From positions 1 to 14,438 of the forward strand of contig CAMPAA010000067.1 of the NCBI GenBank assembly GCA_946631345.1: a stretch of 14,438 nt of DNA, in the 5' to 3' direction. Each line of letters opens with the position of its first letter. The first letter of the stretch is position 1. A model generated the notes under the pieces. The model searched no databases and was not told the origin of the DNA. It was given only the letters and a program-made list of their open reading frames with translations. The position numbers and the translations under genes were made by a program. The DNA is from an uncultured Verrucomicrobiota bacterium. GTDB lineage: Bacteria > Verrucomicrobiota > Kiritimatiellia > RFP12 > UBA1067. Shown in pieces: positions 1 through 5,373 of the stretch.

Positions 1-1517
1 GCGACGATACGCGTCTTCCATTCGCGGTTGATCAGGTCGTCAAGCGCGAAGTATGCGGTTTTCGGGCGCATGTCGCGCGTGAACAGTCCGGAAATCGAAG
101 GCTCGCCAGGCGCGCCGCAATCGTCCACCACGTTCCACCACGTGATGCCGTTCATCTTCTCCACCGCGAACCATGCGCGGTAAAGGTTGCGCGTGATGAT
201 CGCCTGCACCATCTGCCCCTTCTTGGACATATCAGGCGCGGTGATCGTAATCTCGGAGAGGTGTATCGGCTTCCCGGCCTTCGACAGCAGCTCGAACCTT
301 GCGGCAATGCCCTCCGGACGCAGGTGCGCGGGGCCCTCGCCACGCGCGATGTTCACACTTTCGGCAGGGTTGAACAGGTGCATCTGCGAACCGACCACGT
401 CCACGCGGCAGCCGTTCGCCTCAAGATCCTTGGCTTGCTTGAAGAAGCACGGCGACATGTTGTAGTCGTTGAGGTTGAGCCATGCGGTCTTCGGCAGGTA
501 CTTCTCCGCCCACTTGAACCCCTTGTATGTGTAGTCGCCGGGCATCAGCCCGTAGTTGCTCTTCTGGCATGGAACGCCGCGCACCGCCTTTTCACCCTGC
601 CAATCATGGTAGTCCGTCGCGCTCTCATTCACCACGTCCCAGCTGTCCACCCTGTCGCCGTAGCGTTCCGCGATGTCGCGGATGCGCTTCTCGTAGAATT
701 TCGCGCAGTTCGCCACATACGTCGGGACGAGCGCGGCGATCTCCTCCTCGGATAGCTGCTTGAATATCTTGCGCCACTCCCTGCCCCAGGCGCGCTCGTT
801 GTCGGCCATGTCCTTGGTGCCGACGGGTATGCGCCAGTTCGCCGCCGGAAGCGTCACGCCCGTGCGCTCCTCAAGCGCACGCTTTTCGGACTCCGGGCAG
901 AAATCGTCCCATAGCCATGTGGGCAGATGCCAGCCGAAGTTACCCCACACGAGCGGGTGCCCGTGTATGCGGCAGCGCCGCGTCTTCAGGAAGTCGATCA
1001 CCGGATCCGGCGGAGGACGCCGCCAATGCGCCTGCTCCTTCGGCTGCGGGCAGCTGTTCCAGAAGTTCTCGGTGTCCTCGTAGCGCTCCTCGAAACGCGG
1101 CGCGTACGGCCGCTGCTCCAGCGTGCGCCAGTAGAACGCGACGGTCGCCGAGTTGAAGAGCGTGCCGTACAGCTCCTTGTAGCGGTCGTTCCACTCCTTC
1201 TTGCCGAGCTGGTTGAAGTTGAAGATGTGCGCCCCGAAGAAGAACGCGCTGGATACCTGCTCGACCTTCACTTCCGCACCATCTGGCGCGGAAACCTCCA
1301 CGGAGGCATCGGCCTTGCGGTACTTCTCGATGTCGGCGTCGATCTTCGCCTGGGCCTCGTCGTTCCAGATTTGCCAGTAGGCGTCGGACATCGCCGAGCG
1401 GTCGATCTTGAAATCGGCCGCCTGAACAATGGCGGATACCAGCCCGGCGGCAAGCGCCAGCCCTCCGGCCAATGCACGGTGGGTTTTGGCGCATTTCGGC
1501 ATTTTCACTTTTCTCAT
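1..1517 (-). CDS. Secreted GH10 endo-1,4-beta-xylanase, 3' end cut by the window
   Basis: Likely cleaves the beta-1,4-xylan backbone outside the cytoplasm. The reading frame is open for 505 codons from ATG at 1517 to base 1, with no stop, so the C-terminus is missing. Residues 1-34 form a signal peptide (basic N-terminus, hydrophobic AGGLALAAGLVSAIV core, cleavage near VQA-AD). A short beta-rich segment (about 70-90) leads into the GH10 barrel at AFFFGAHIF. HGHPLVWG (185-192), the acid/base glutamate in WDVVNE (E298), QMH and the nucleophile in HLSEIT (E422) are all visible, followed by GITWWNVVDD. The usual FN..T.EN.MKW motif is altered to FNSATVAFYW near 121-130, so this is a divergent branch. 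An AGGAG ribosome site lies 6 nt before the ATG, which overlaps the dehydratase stop (ATGA). Cotranscription points to glucuronoxylan or xylan use. The GH10 family is near certain; the exact substrate is inferred. Confidence 0.93.
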   Translation of the reverse strand, partial: MRKVKMPKCAKTHRALAGGLALAAGLVSAIVQAADFKIDRSAMSDAYWQIWNDEAQAKIDADIEKYRKADASVEVSAPDGAEVKVEQVSSAFFFGAHIFNFNQLGKKEWNDRYKELYGTLFNSATVAFYWRTLEQRPYAPRFEERYEDTENFWNSCPQPKEQAHWRRPPPDPVIDFLKTRRCRIHGHPLVWGNFGWHLPTWLWDDFCPESEKRALEERTGVTLPAANWRIPVGTKDMADNERAWGREWRKIFKQLSEEEIAALVPTYVANCAKFYEKRIRDIAERYGDRVDSWDVVNESATDYHDWQGEKAVRGVPCQKSNYGLMPGDYTYKGFKWAEKYLPKTAWLNLNDYNMSPCFFKQAKDLEANGCRVDVVGSQMHLFNPAESVNIARGEGPAHLRPEGIAARFELLSKAGKPIHLSEITITAPDMSKKGQMVQAIITRNLYRAWFAVEKMNGITWWNVVDDCGAPGEPSISGLFTRDMRPKTAYFALDDLINREWKTRIV

Positions 1518-2836
1518 GACCATCTCCTGTCGTTCGACCACTCCTTGTCCCACTCCTTTGTAGGCGACCAGGGCGGCGGGAAATCGCCTGATGCCTGTTT
1601 CTTTATAAGCTTCTCGTTCAGTTCGCCGATGCCGAGGCCCGGCTCGTCCGGCACCTTGATGAACCCGCCCTTGTACGAGAGCGCAGGTTTCACAAGGTCG
1701 CCCCACCACGGCACATCCACGGAATGCAGCTCAAGCGCCATGAAGTTGCGCGTTGCAGCCGCCACGTGTACCGCCGCCATGCAGGCGATCGGGGATTCGG
1801 CCATGTGGATGTTCATCTGCACGCCGAACTCCTCCGCCATGTCGCCAACCTTCTTCGTCTCAAGCATTCCGCCCGCCGTCAGGAGATCGGGATGGACCAC
1901 AGCCAGCGCGCCAGATTCAAGCAACGGCCTGAAGTTCTCCTTGAGGTAGATGTCCTCGCCGGTGCCGAGCGGCGTCGCCGTAGCGGCATGGAGGCGCTGC
2001 CACGCGCCGGTATCCTGCCAAGGCAGAACGTCCTCTGCCCACGAAAGGTGGTATTTCTCAAGGCGGCGCAGAAGCTGCACGCAGTCCTCGTAAGGGATGT
2101 GTCCGAGATGGTCGATGGCGATTGGCACCTCCCAGCCGATGACCTCCCGCACGTCCGCCATGTACTTTTCGAGGCAGTCAAGCCCCTTCTCGGTGATGTG
2201 TATGCCGGTGAAGCCGTGGGCCGTGTTGAAGAGGTCGTACGCCTCGCCGCGCATGGCGCGCGGGTCGATGGAGCCATGTGGCGTCCGGACGACGTGCTTC
2301 ATCCGCTTCATGTAGTCGAGGTAGCCGAGCGGGGCGATGAGCGCATCCTTCACGCCCATCAGAAGCTCGATGCCGAGGTCCATCTTGAGGAACGTGAAGC
2401 CCATCGCCATCCGGGCCTTGAGGGCCTGGCCCATGTCGCGCCCGCCGCCCTCGGAATCCGTGTCGCAGTAGCAGCGGATCTCATCGCGCCACTTGCCGCC
2501 GAGCATCTGCCACACAGGCACGCCCCACGCCTTGCCGCAGAGATCCCAGCAAGCAAGCTCCACGGCGCAAACGCCGCCCGCCTGGCGCGAATCGCCGCCG
2601 AACTGCTTGATGCGGCGGAATATCCTTTCCACGTTGCACGGGTTCTCGCCGAGGATGCGGCTCTTGAGCATTGCCGCGTACGTGCGCGAACTGGCGTCCC
2701 GCACCTCGCCGTAGCCCACGAGCCCCTGGTTGGTGTAGAGCTTCATGAGCGTGCAGCGCTTCGGCGCGCCGTCGATGTCGGCGAAGCGCATATCGGTGAT
2801 CTTTAGAGTCGATGGGTTGATCTTGTTTACGTTCAT
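1514..2836 (-). CDS. Enolase-superfamily (mandelate racemase/muconate lactonizing type) sugar-acid dehydratase
   Basis: 440 aa, a usual length for the mandelate racemase group. Members remove a proton next to a carboxylate, and many dehydrate aldonic or uronic acids with Mg2+. The N-terminal capping domain covers about residues 10-125, and the barrel follows. Visible are the FLKMD segment (K151, D153), the Mg2+ ligands in AIDH (D242), SWAED (E268) and GTGED (E294), and a late histidine and glutamate in MNIHMAES (H344, E347). The substrate cannot be read from this; a xylan-derived acid (glucuronate or xylonate type) is an inference from the downstream xylanase, whose ATG overlaps this stop. 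The frame stays open upstream to 2917, but ATG 2836 is chosen because a TGC-TATAAT box lies 7 nt before it and residues upstream of it do not look coding. The mRNA is then probably leaderless. Confidence 0.9.
   Translation of the reverse strand: MNVNKINPSTLKITDMRFADIDGAPKRCTLMKLYTNQGLVGYGEVRDASSRTYAAMLKSRILGENPCNVERIFRRIKQFGGDSRQAGGVCAVELACWDLCGKAWGVPVWQMLGGKWRDEIRCYCDTDSEGGGRDMGQALKARMAMGFTFLKMDLGIELLMGVKDALIAPLGYLDYMKRMKHVVRTPHGSIDPRAMRGEAYDLFNTAHGFTGIHITEKGLDCLEKYMADVREVIGWEVPIAIDHLGHIPYEDCVQLLRRLEKYHLSWAEDVLPWQDTGAWQRLHAATATPLGTGEDIYLKENFRPLLESGALAVVHPDLLTAGGMLETKKVGDMAEEFGVQMNIHMAESPIACMAAVHVAAATRNFMALELHSVDVPWWGDLVKPALSYKGGFIKVPDEPGLGIGELNEKLIKKQASGDFPPPWSPTKEWDKEWSNDRRWS
1524..1528 (-). 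promoter_or_regulatory. Shine-Dalgarno AGGAG for the GH10 gene
   Basis: AGGAG on the minus strand, 6 nt before ATG 1517 and inside the end of the dehydratase gene. It supports this start for the xylanase, as does the signal peptide that follows it. Confidence 0.7.
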
Positions 2837-2843
2837 GCGCGGA

Positions 2844-2852
2844 ATTATAGCA
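2844..2852 (-). promoter_or_regulatory. Extended -10 promoter of the dehydratase-xylanase operon
   Basis: TGC-TATAAT on the minus strand, with 7 nt between the hexamer and ATG 2836, so the predicted start of transcription is at or next to the A of the ATG. I see no -35 hexamer at 16-18 bp upstream; the TGN extension may replace it. Confidence 0.75.
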
Positions 2853-2911
2853 TTTCTGACGCGCCGCACCGACTCTTTTGCGGAACAGCATCTGCCGTTT
2901 TTGCGGCGACC

Positions 2912-2926
2912 ATCCAACGTGCGCCG
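2912..2926. repeat. 15-bp direct repeat, copy 1
   Basis: ATCCAACGTGCGCCG, identical to bases 3470-3484, which encode the last residues of the XylR-like protein (read on the minus strand). The similarity continues weakly on the 2911 side (TTTTTGCGG here against TTTTCTGCGG there). Confidence 0.7.
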
Positions 2927-2949
2927 AGAAGCCGGTTCTCAAATGCGAC

Positions 2950-2992
2950 GGAAGGTCACCTGACCTTTGCCCTGAAGGTAGCGTGACCTTCC
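2950..2992. repeat. Two-copy 23-bp repeat of a GAAGGT..TGACCTT palindrome
   Basis: GAAGGT starts at 2951 and 2974, and TGACCTT at 2961 and 2984, both exactly 23 bp apart. Each unit is itself palindromic (AAGGTCA-CC-TGACCTT in the first). The outer ends also form a perfect 10-bp inverted repeat, GGAAGGTCAC (2950-2959) with GTGACCTTCC (2983-2992). It lies about 115-155 bp upstream of the dehydratase ATG, so a protein-binding site is possible; the binder is unknown. Confidence 0.6.
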
Positions 2993-3021
2993 GCCCATCC
3001 GGCTCACATCGACCTTGGTGC

Positions 3022-3131
3022 TGGTCTAAAATGATTCTCCCTGTGGTCTAAAATGATTCGGCGTATGGTCTAAAATGATTTTCCCTTTGGTCTAAAAAGA
3101 GCACCCCTTTGGTCTAAAAAGCCTCTGCCTA
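3022..3131. repeat. Five tandem 22-bp repeats with TGGTCTAAAA core
   Basis: TGGTCTAAAA begins at 3022, 3044, 3066, 3088 and 3110, a period of exactly 22 bp each time. The first three copies extend to TGGTCTAAAATGATT, while the last two continue as TGGTCTAAAAAG. The remaining 7-12 bp of each unit vary. The exact two-turn phasing places every core on one face of the DNA, as for an array of regulator sites. It sits between the XylR-like gene and the operon it may control. Confidence 0.85.
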
Positions 3132-3180
3132 AAGCCGCCGTTCACGCCCTGCGCCGCCTTAATTAAAGGTGCGCGAAAGG

Positions 3181-3205
3181 TGCGCGCGCACGCGCGCGCG
3201 CGCGT
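3181..3205. repeat. Alternating purine-pyrimidine (CG-rich) run
   Basis: 25 nt of strict alternation, almost all CG/GC steps with one CA, preceded by a GGTGCGCG sequence repeated 11 bp apart (3169 and 3180 area). This composition is known to favour Z-DNA under negative supercoiling. It lies in non-coding DNA. Confidence 0.5.
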
Positions 3206-3244
3206 AGCGGGACAACAGCAACAGCCTTCCCGGTCCCCCCTCGC

Positions 3245-3305
3245 CATCCTTGCGGTGGTTGGGCCTCATCCTTGCGGTGGTTCGACCTCAACCACCGCAA
3301 GGATG
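3245..3305. repeat. Two direct 22-bp repeats plus one inverted arm (switchable hairpin)
   Basis: CATCCTTGCGGTGGTT occurs at 3245-3260 and again at 3267-3282, a 22-bp period. Its reverse complement AACCACCGCAAGGATG lies at 3290-3305. The single inverted arm can pair with either direct copy, giving a 16-bp stem with a 7-nt loop or a 17-bp stem with a longer loop. No U-run follows on either strand, so this is not a standard intrinsic terminator. Confidence 0.75.
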
Positions 3306-3355
3306 ACCCTGAACCAGCGGCTGGTTGGCTTTCACCTTGGCGGAGGGGGGGGAAT

Positions 3356-3475
3356 TCATTCAAAATACGTCACGTCGGGATTAAGGAAGCCGAGGGAATA
3401 GACCTGCGGCAGAAGCTTCGCGCGGAGCGCATCGTGGGCCTCACGCAGGTTTTCTGCGGGCGGGCGGCTATCCAA
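3356..3475 (-). other. Short protein-like frame, possible micro-ORF or gene remnant
   Basis: Overlapping the last bases of the XylR-like gene, one minus-strand frame runs from TTG 3475 to TGA 3356 (39 codons) and contains ENLREAHDALRAKLLPQVY, followed by SLGFLNPDVTYFE. It reads like the helical C-terminus of an ordinary protein and not like random sequence. I do not recognise the family. It has no ATG and no clear ribosome site, so it could be the 3' remnant of a lost gene, a micro-ORF, or chance. Confidence 0.25.
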
Positions 3476-4640
3476 CGTGCGCCGCGCGCCATTCCTGCAT
3501 GGAGAGCCCCGTGCGCTCCTTGAAGTGCCGCCGCAGGAACGAACTGGAGCGGTACCCGCAGGCGGCCGGGATGGAATCGATCTTCACATCCGGCTTTGAC
3601 AGGAGATGCAGCACCTCCTCGAAACGGCGCTCGTTGATCTTCTCCAGCACGGAACACCCCGTCACCCTGCGGAACAGACGCTCCGCCGAACTCCGCGATC
3701 CGCCTATCGCCGCCAGAACCGCAGATGCCTTGAGGCCGCCGCACGCATTGAGCCGGATCGTCTCCATGGCCTCGGATACGGCGCGGCTCGGCATCTGCGT
3801 CACGGCCATCGACTGGCGTCTCACGGCGCGGGCAGGGCCGAACATGCGGTACGTACCGGGTTTGGCCCGTCCCTCCGCCAGCGCGGCGAGCAGTTCGGCG
3901 GCAAGCCGCCCGGCCTTGCGGAAATCCGGCTCCACGCTGGCAAGAGTGGGGTTCAGATGCTCGCAGCGCATCTCCTCGTTGTCGATGCCGACGAGCGCAA
4001 TCTGGTCAGGAATGCCTATATCGAGGTTCCGGCATGCGACAAGAACCTGCTCGCCCATGAAGTCGTTCGCGGCCAGCACGCCGCACGGCTTCGGCAGCGC
4101 CTCTATCCATCGCCTGAGGCGCATCTGGAAGTCCACGGCATCCCGGAACGGCCTTGCGGGGTCGAAGAGGAACATGTGCGAACCGCTTCCGAGATCGGCA
4201 GTCTCGTTGCGGAACGAAACGCTACGCTCGTCGCTCCAGTACGTCGGCGTGATGGAGCCGACATACGCGAGATCTCTCCAGCCATGCGTCCTGAGCTCGC
4301 TTACCGCAAGCCGCGTGGTGGCGGCTGAATCGTGCTTGACGAACGCCGCGCGCCGTTCCCACGCCTTTTTGCCGTGGATCGACGGGCTAACATCGCAAAA
4401 CACCACCGGCAGGCTCCCGAACATGCCCGGCCTTACCGCGTCCGCATCCACCACGCCCTCGAATATGCAGCCGAGCGGCTTCCAGAAGTCCAGCAGCTTG
4501 CGCATCGACCGTCCACACCGCACCTCGTCTATCACAAGCACATGCCATCCGCGCTCACGCGCGAAGGAGTACACGCCCTCCACCCGGCGCGGCTCATGCC
4601 GCCCGGAAGACCGGAAGAAGCATATCACGTCATGGTTCAC
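3468..4640 (-). CDS. XylR-like transcription regulator (sugar-binding domain plus AraC HTH)
   Basis: 390 aa from GTG 4640. Residues from about 3 to 270 resemble LacI/periplasmic-binding sensors: an opening DVICFFRSS strand, VEGVYSFARERGWHV, GVLAANDFMGEQVL, then ALVGIDNEE and LASVEPDFRKAGRLAAELL. Residues from about 290 to the end are a double helix-turn-helix of AraC type, closing with GYRSSSFLRRHFKERTGLS. This order matches the XylR family, which senses a sugar and activates pentose or xylan genes. It is likely to control the xylanase operon on its downstream side; that target is inferred. GTG 4640 is chosen because the sensor fold begins right after it and because GTGA overlaps the stop of the upstream 34-codon ORF. 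The frame is open further upstream to 4964, but those residues do not look coding and run across the promoter. Confidence 0.88.
   Translation of the reverse strand: MNHDVICFFRSSGRHEPRRVEGVYSFARERGWHVLVIDEVRCGRSMRKLLDFWKPLGCIFEGVVDADAVRPGMFGSLPVVFCDVSPSIHGKKAWERRAAFVKHDSAATTRLAVSELRTHGWRDLAYVGSITPTYWSDERSVSFRNETADLGSGSHMFLFDPARPFRDAVDFQMRLRRWIEALPKPCGVLAANDFMGEQVLVACRNLDIGIPDQIALVGIDNEEMRCEHLNPTLASVEPDFRKAGRLAAELLAALAEGRAKPGTYRMFGPARAVRRQSMAVTQMPSRAVSEAMETIRLNACGGLKASAVLAAIGGSRSSAERLFRRVTGCSVLEKINERRFEEVLHLLSKPDVKIDSIPAACGYRSSSFLRRHFKERTGLSMQEWRAAHVG
3470..3484. repeat. 15-bp direct repeat, copy 2
   Basis: ATCCAACGTGCGCCG, identical to 2912-2926. It contains the XylR-like stop codon. The two copies bracket a 543-bp segment (2927-3469) that carries nearly all the other repeats. 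Confidence 0.7.
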
Positions 4641-4741
4641 GCAAGCCCCCGCGCGGCAACGGCCGGACTGATGCCGTAGATGTTGCCAAAACGCAGGCCG
4701 GTGCTTACGAACATGGATGGATTTGCCTTGAGCGTGTTCAT
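4637..4741 (-). CDS. 34-aa upstream ORF, probably a coupling or leader peptide of the XylR-like gene
   Basis: ATG 4741 opens a 34-codon frame (MNTLKANPSMFVSTG at the start, ending SPAVAARGLA) whose TGA overlaps the regulator's GTG in a GTGA. The ATG is 8 nt after a TGG-TATAAT box, so it is probably the first codon of a leaderless mRNA, and ribosomes would reach the regulator by termination and reinitiation. I recognise no family. Alternatives are a purely regulatory peptide, or an old or artificial frameshift that separated these residues from the regulator. The regulator's fold looks complete without them, which argues against the last option. Confidence 0.5.
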   Translation of the reverse strand: MNTLKANPSMFVSTGLRFGNIYGISPAVAARGLA

Positions 4742-4749
4742 GATTGTGG

Positions 4750-4758
4750 ATTATACCA
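4750..4758 (-). promoter_or_regulatory. Extended -10 promoter for the upstream ORF and XylR-like gene
   Basis: TGG-TATAAT on the minus strand, 8 nt before ATG 4741. It stands back to back with the sigma-factor promoter, with 35 bp between the two hexamers. No -35 hexamer is evident. Confidence 0.75.
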
Positions 4759-4787
4759 TAATTCATCACGAAAAAGCGCGCCCGTTG

Positions 4788-4796
4788 TGGTATAAT
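4788..4796 (+). promoter_or_regulatory. Extended -10 promoter of the sigma factor-kinase operon
   Basis: TGG-TATAAT, 7 nt before ATG 4804, giving a predicted leaderless transcript. No -35 hexamer at the usual spacing; bases 4768-4773 read ACGAAA. Confidence 0.75.
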
Positions 4797-4803
4797 AGGT
4801 GGC

Positions 4804-5373
4804 ATGGAAAGCGGATTGGTCGAAGAGGCGTTCCTAAAGTTCAGGACGCGGCTGGAGAAACTGGCGGAGCGGAGAATGAACCCGCTCCTCCTGCGCCGCA
4901 TATCGCCGGACGACGTTGTGCAGGAAACCATGGCCGCCGTGAGCCGCGACGAAAGCCCGTTCATGCAGAACTCCGACCTCCCGCTCTACTTCCGCCTGCG
5001 CACCGCCCTTCTCCAGACTCTCGCGCAGATCGAGCGGCGGCATCTCGGCGCTGCTATGCGCGACATCTCGTGCGAGATCGATCCCGGCAGCGCCACCACT
5101 TCGCCCGGCGGCATATACGCCATCGCCGACACCGCAACCTCTCCTCTTTCGCGCATCACCAGGCAGGACCGCCATGCACTTTTGCACCATGTGCTCGCGC
5201 AGATGCCGGACAGCGACCGCGCCATCCTCGAACTCAGGCACGAAGAAGCCCTCGGCAACGGCGAGTGCGCCAAGCTGCTCGGCATAAGTGAAAAGGCGGC
5301 GTCACTGCGCTATGTGCGCGCAATCAAGCGACTCAAGGAGATGCTCGGCGGCTATTCGGAGTTCGGGCCATGA
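4804..5373 (+). CDS. ECF-type RNA polymerase sigma factor paired with a Ser/Thr kinase
   Basis: 189 aa, typical of extracytoplasmic-function sigma factors, which direct RNA polymerase to a small gene set. Sigma region 2 lies in residues 20-80 (RRISPDDVVQETMAAV, the core-binding and -10 recognition area) and region 4 in residues 130-185 (MPDSDRAILELRHEEAL, then CAKLLGISEKAASLRYVRA as the -35 helix-turn-helix). No anti-sigma gene is adjacent. Instead the next gene is a Ser/Thr kinase joined by an ATGA overlap, an arrangement well known in planctomycete-type ECF groups where phosphorylation is thought to control the sigma factor. ATG 4804 follows the -10 box by 7 nt. What it switches on is not visible. 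Confidence 0.85.
   Translation: MESGLVEEAFLKFRTRLEKLAERRMNPLLLRRISPDDVVQETMAAVSRDESPFMQNSDLPLYFRLRTALLQTLAQIERRHLGAAMRDISCEIDPGSATTSPGGIYAIADTATSPLSRITRQDRHALLHHVLAQMPDSDRAILELRHEEALGNGECAKLLGISEKAASLRYVRAIKRLKEMLGGYSEFGP

Larger units (their letters stand above)
2837..3467. other. Long intergenic region, repeat-rich, no convincing gene
   Basis: About 630 bp between the dehydratase start and the XylR-like stop. From left to right it holds the dehydratase promoter, one copy of a 15-bp direct repeat (2912-2926), a two-copy 23-bp repeat (2950-2992), five 22-bp repeats (3022-3131), an imperfect AT-centred palindrome around TTAATTAA (3159-3166), a 25-nt alternating purine-pyrimidine run (3181-3205), a hairpin with two possible partner arms (3245-3305), a G8 run (3345-3352) and a short protein-like frame (3356-3475, minus). 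Open frames here are short, low in complexity and lack recognisable domains. Confidence 0.7.

Noticed and set aside
940..1494. 184-aa minus-strand ORF inside the xylanase region
   Set aside because: Wrong frame. The GH10 frame runs through the same bases with catalytic motifs and stays open to the window edge.
1724..2806. 360-aa plus-strand ORF
   Set aside because: Antisense shadow of the dehydratase, rich in Ala, Arg, His and Val; all enolase-superfamily motifs are on the minus strand.
3022..3131. CRISPR array
   Set aside because: The period is only 22 bp with a 10-15 bp core and no spacer-sized gaps; no cas gene is nearby.
3267..3305. Intrinsic terminator of the XylR-like gene
   Set aside because: The stem is strong but no T-run follows on either strand, and it lies about 160 bp past the stop.
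3499..4671. 390-aa plus-strand ORF opposite the XylR-like gene
   Set aside because: It is rich in Arg and Ser with no domain, and mirrors the codon bias of the minus-strand gene, which has clear sensor and AraC domains.
4637..4741. Frameshift that breaks the XylR-like protein
   Set aside because: The sensor domain starts normally after GTG 4640 and the length (390 aa) is full, so a separate small ORF is the simpler reading; a frameshift is kept only as an alternative.
4768..4773. -35 promoter element for the sigma gene
   Set aside because: The bases at the right spacing (ACGAAA) do not match TTGACA; the same failure holds at the other promoters I checked.
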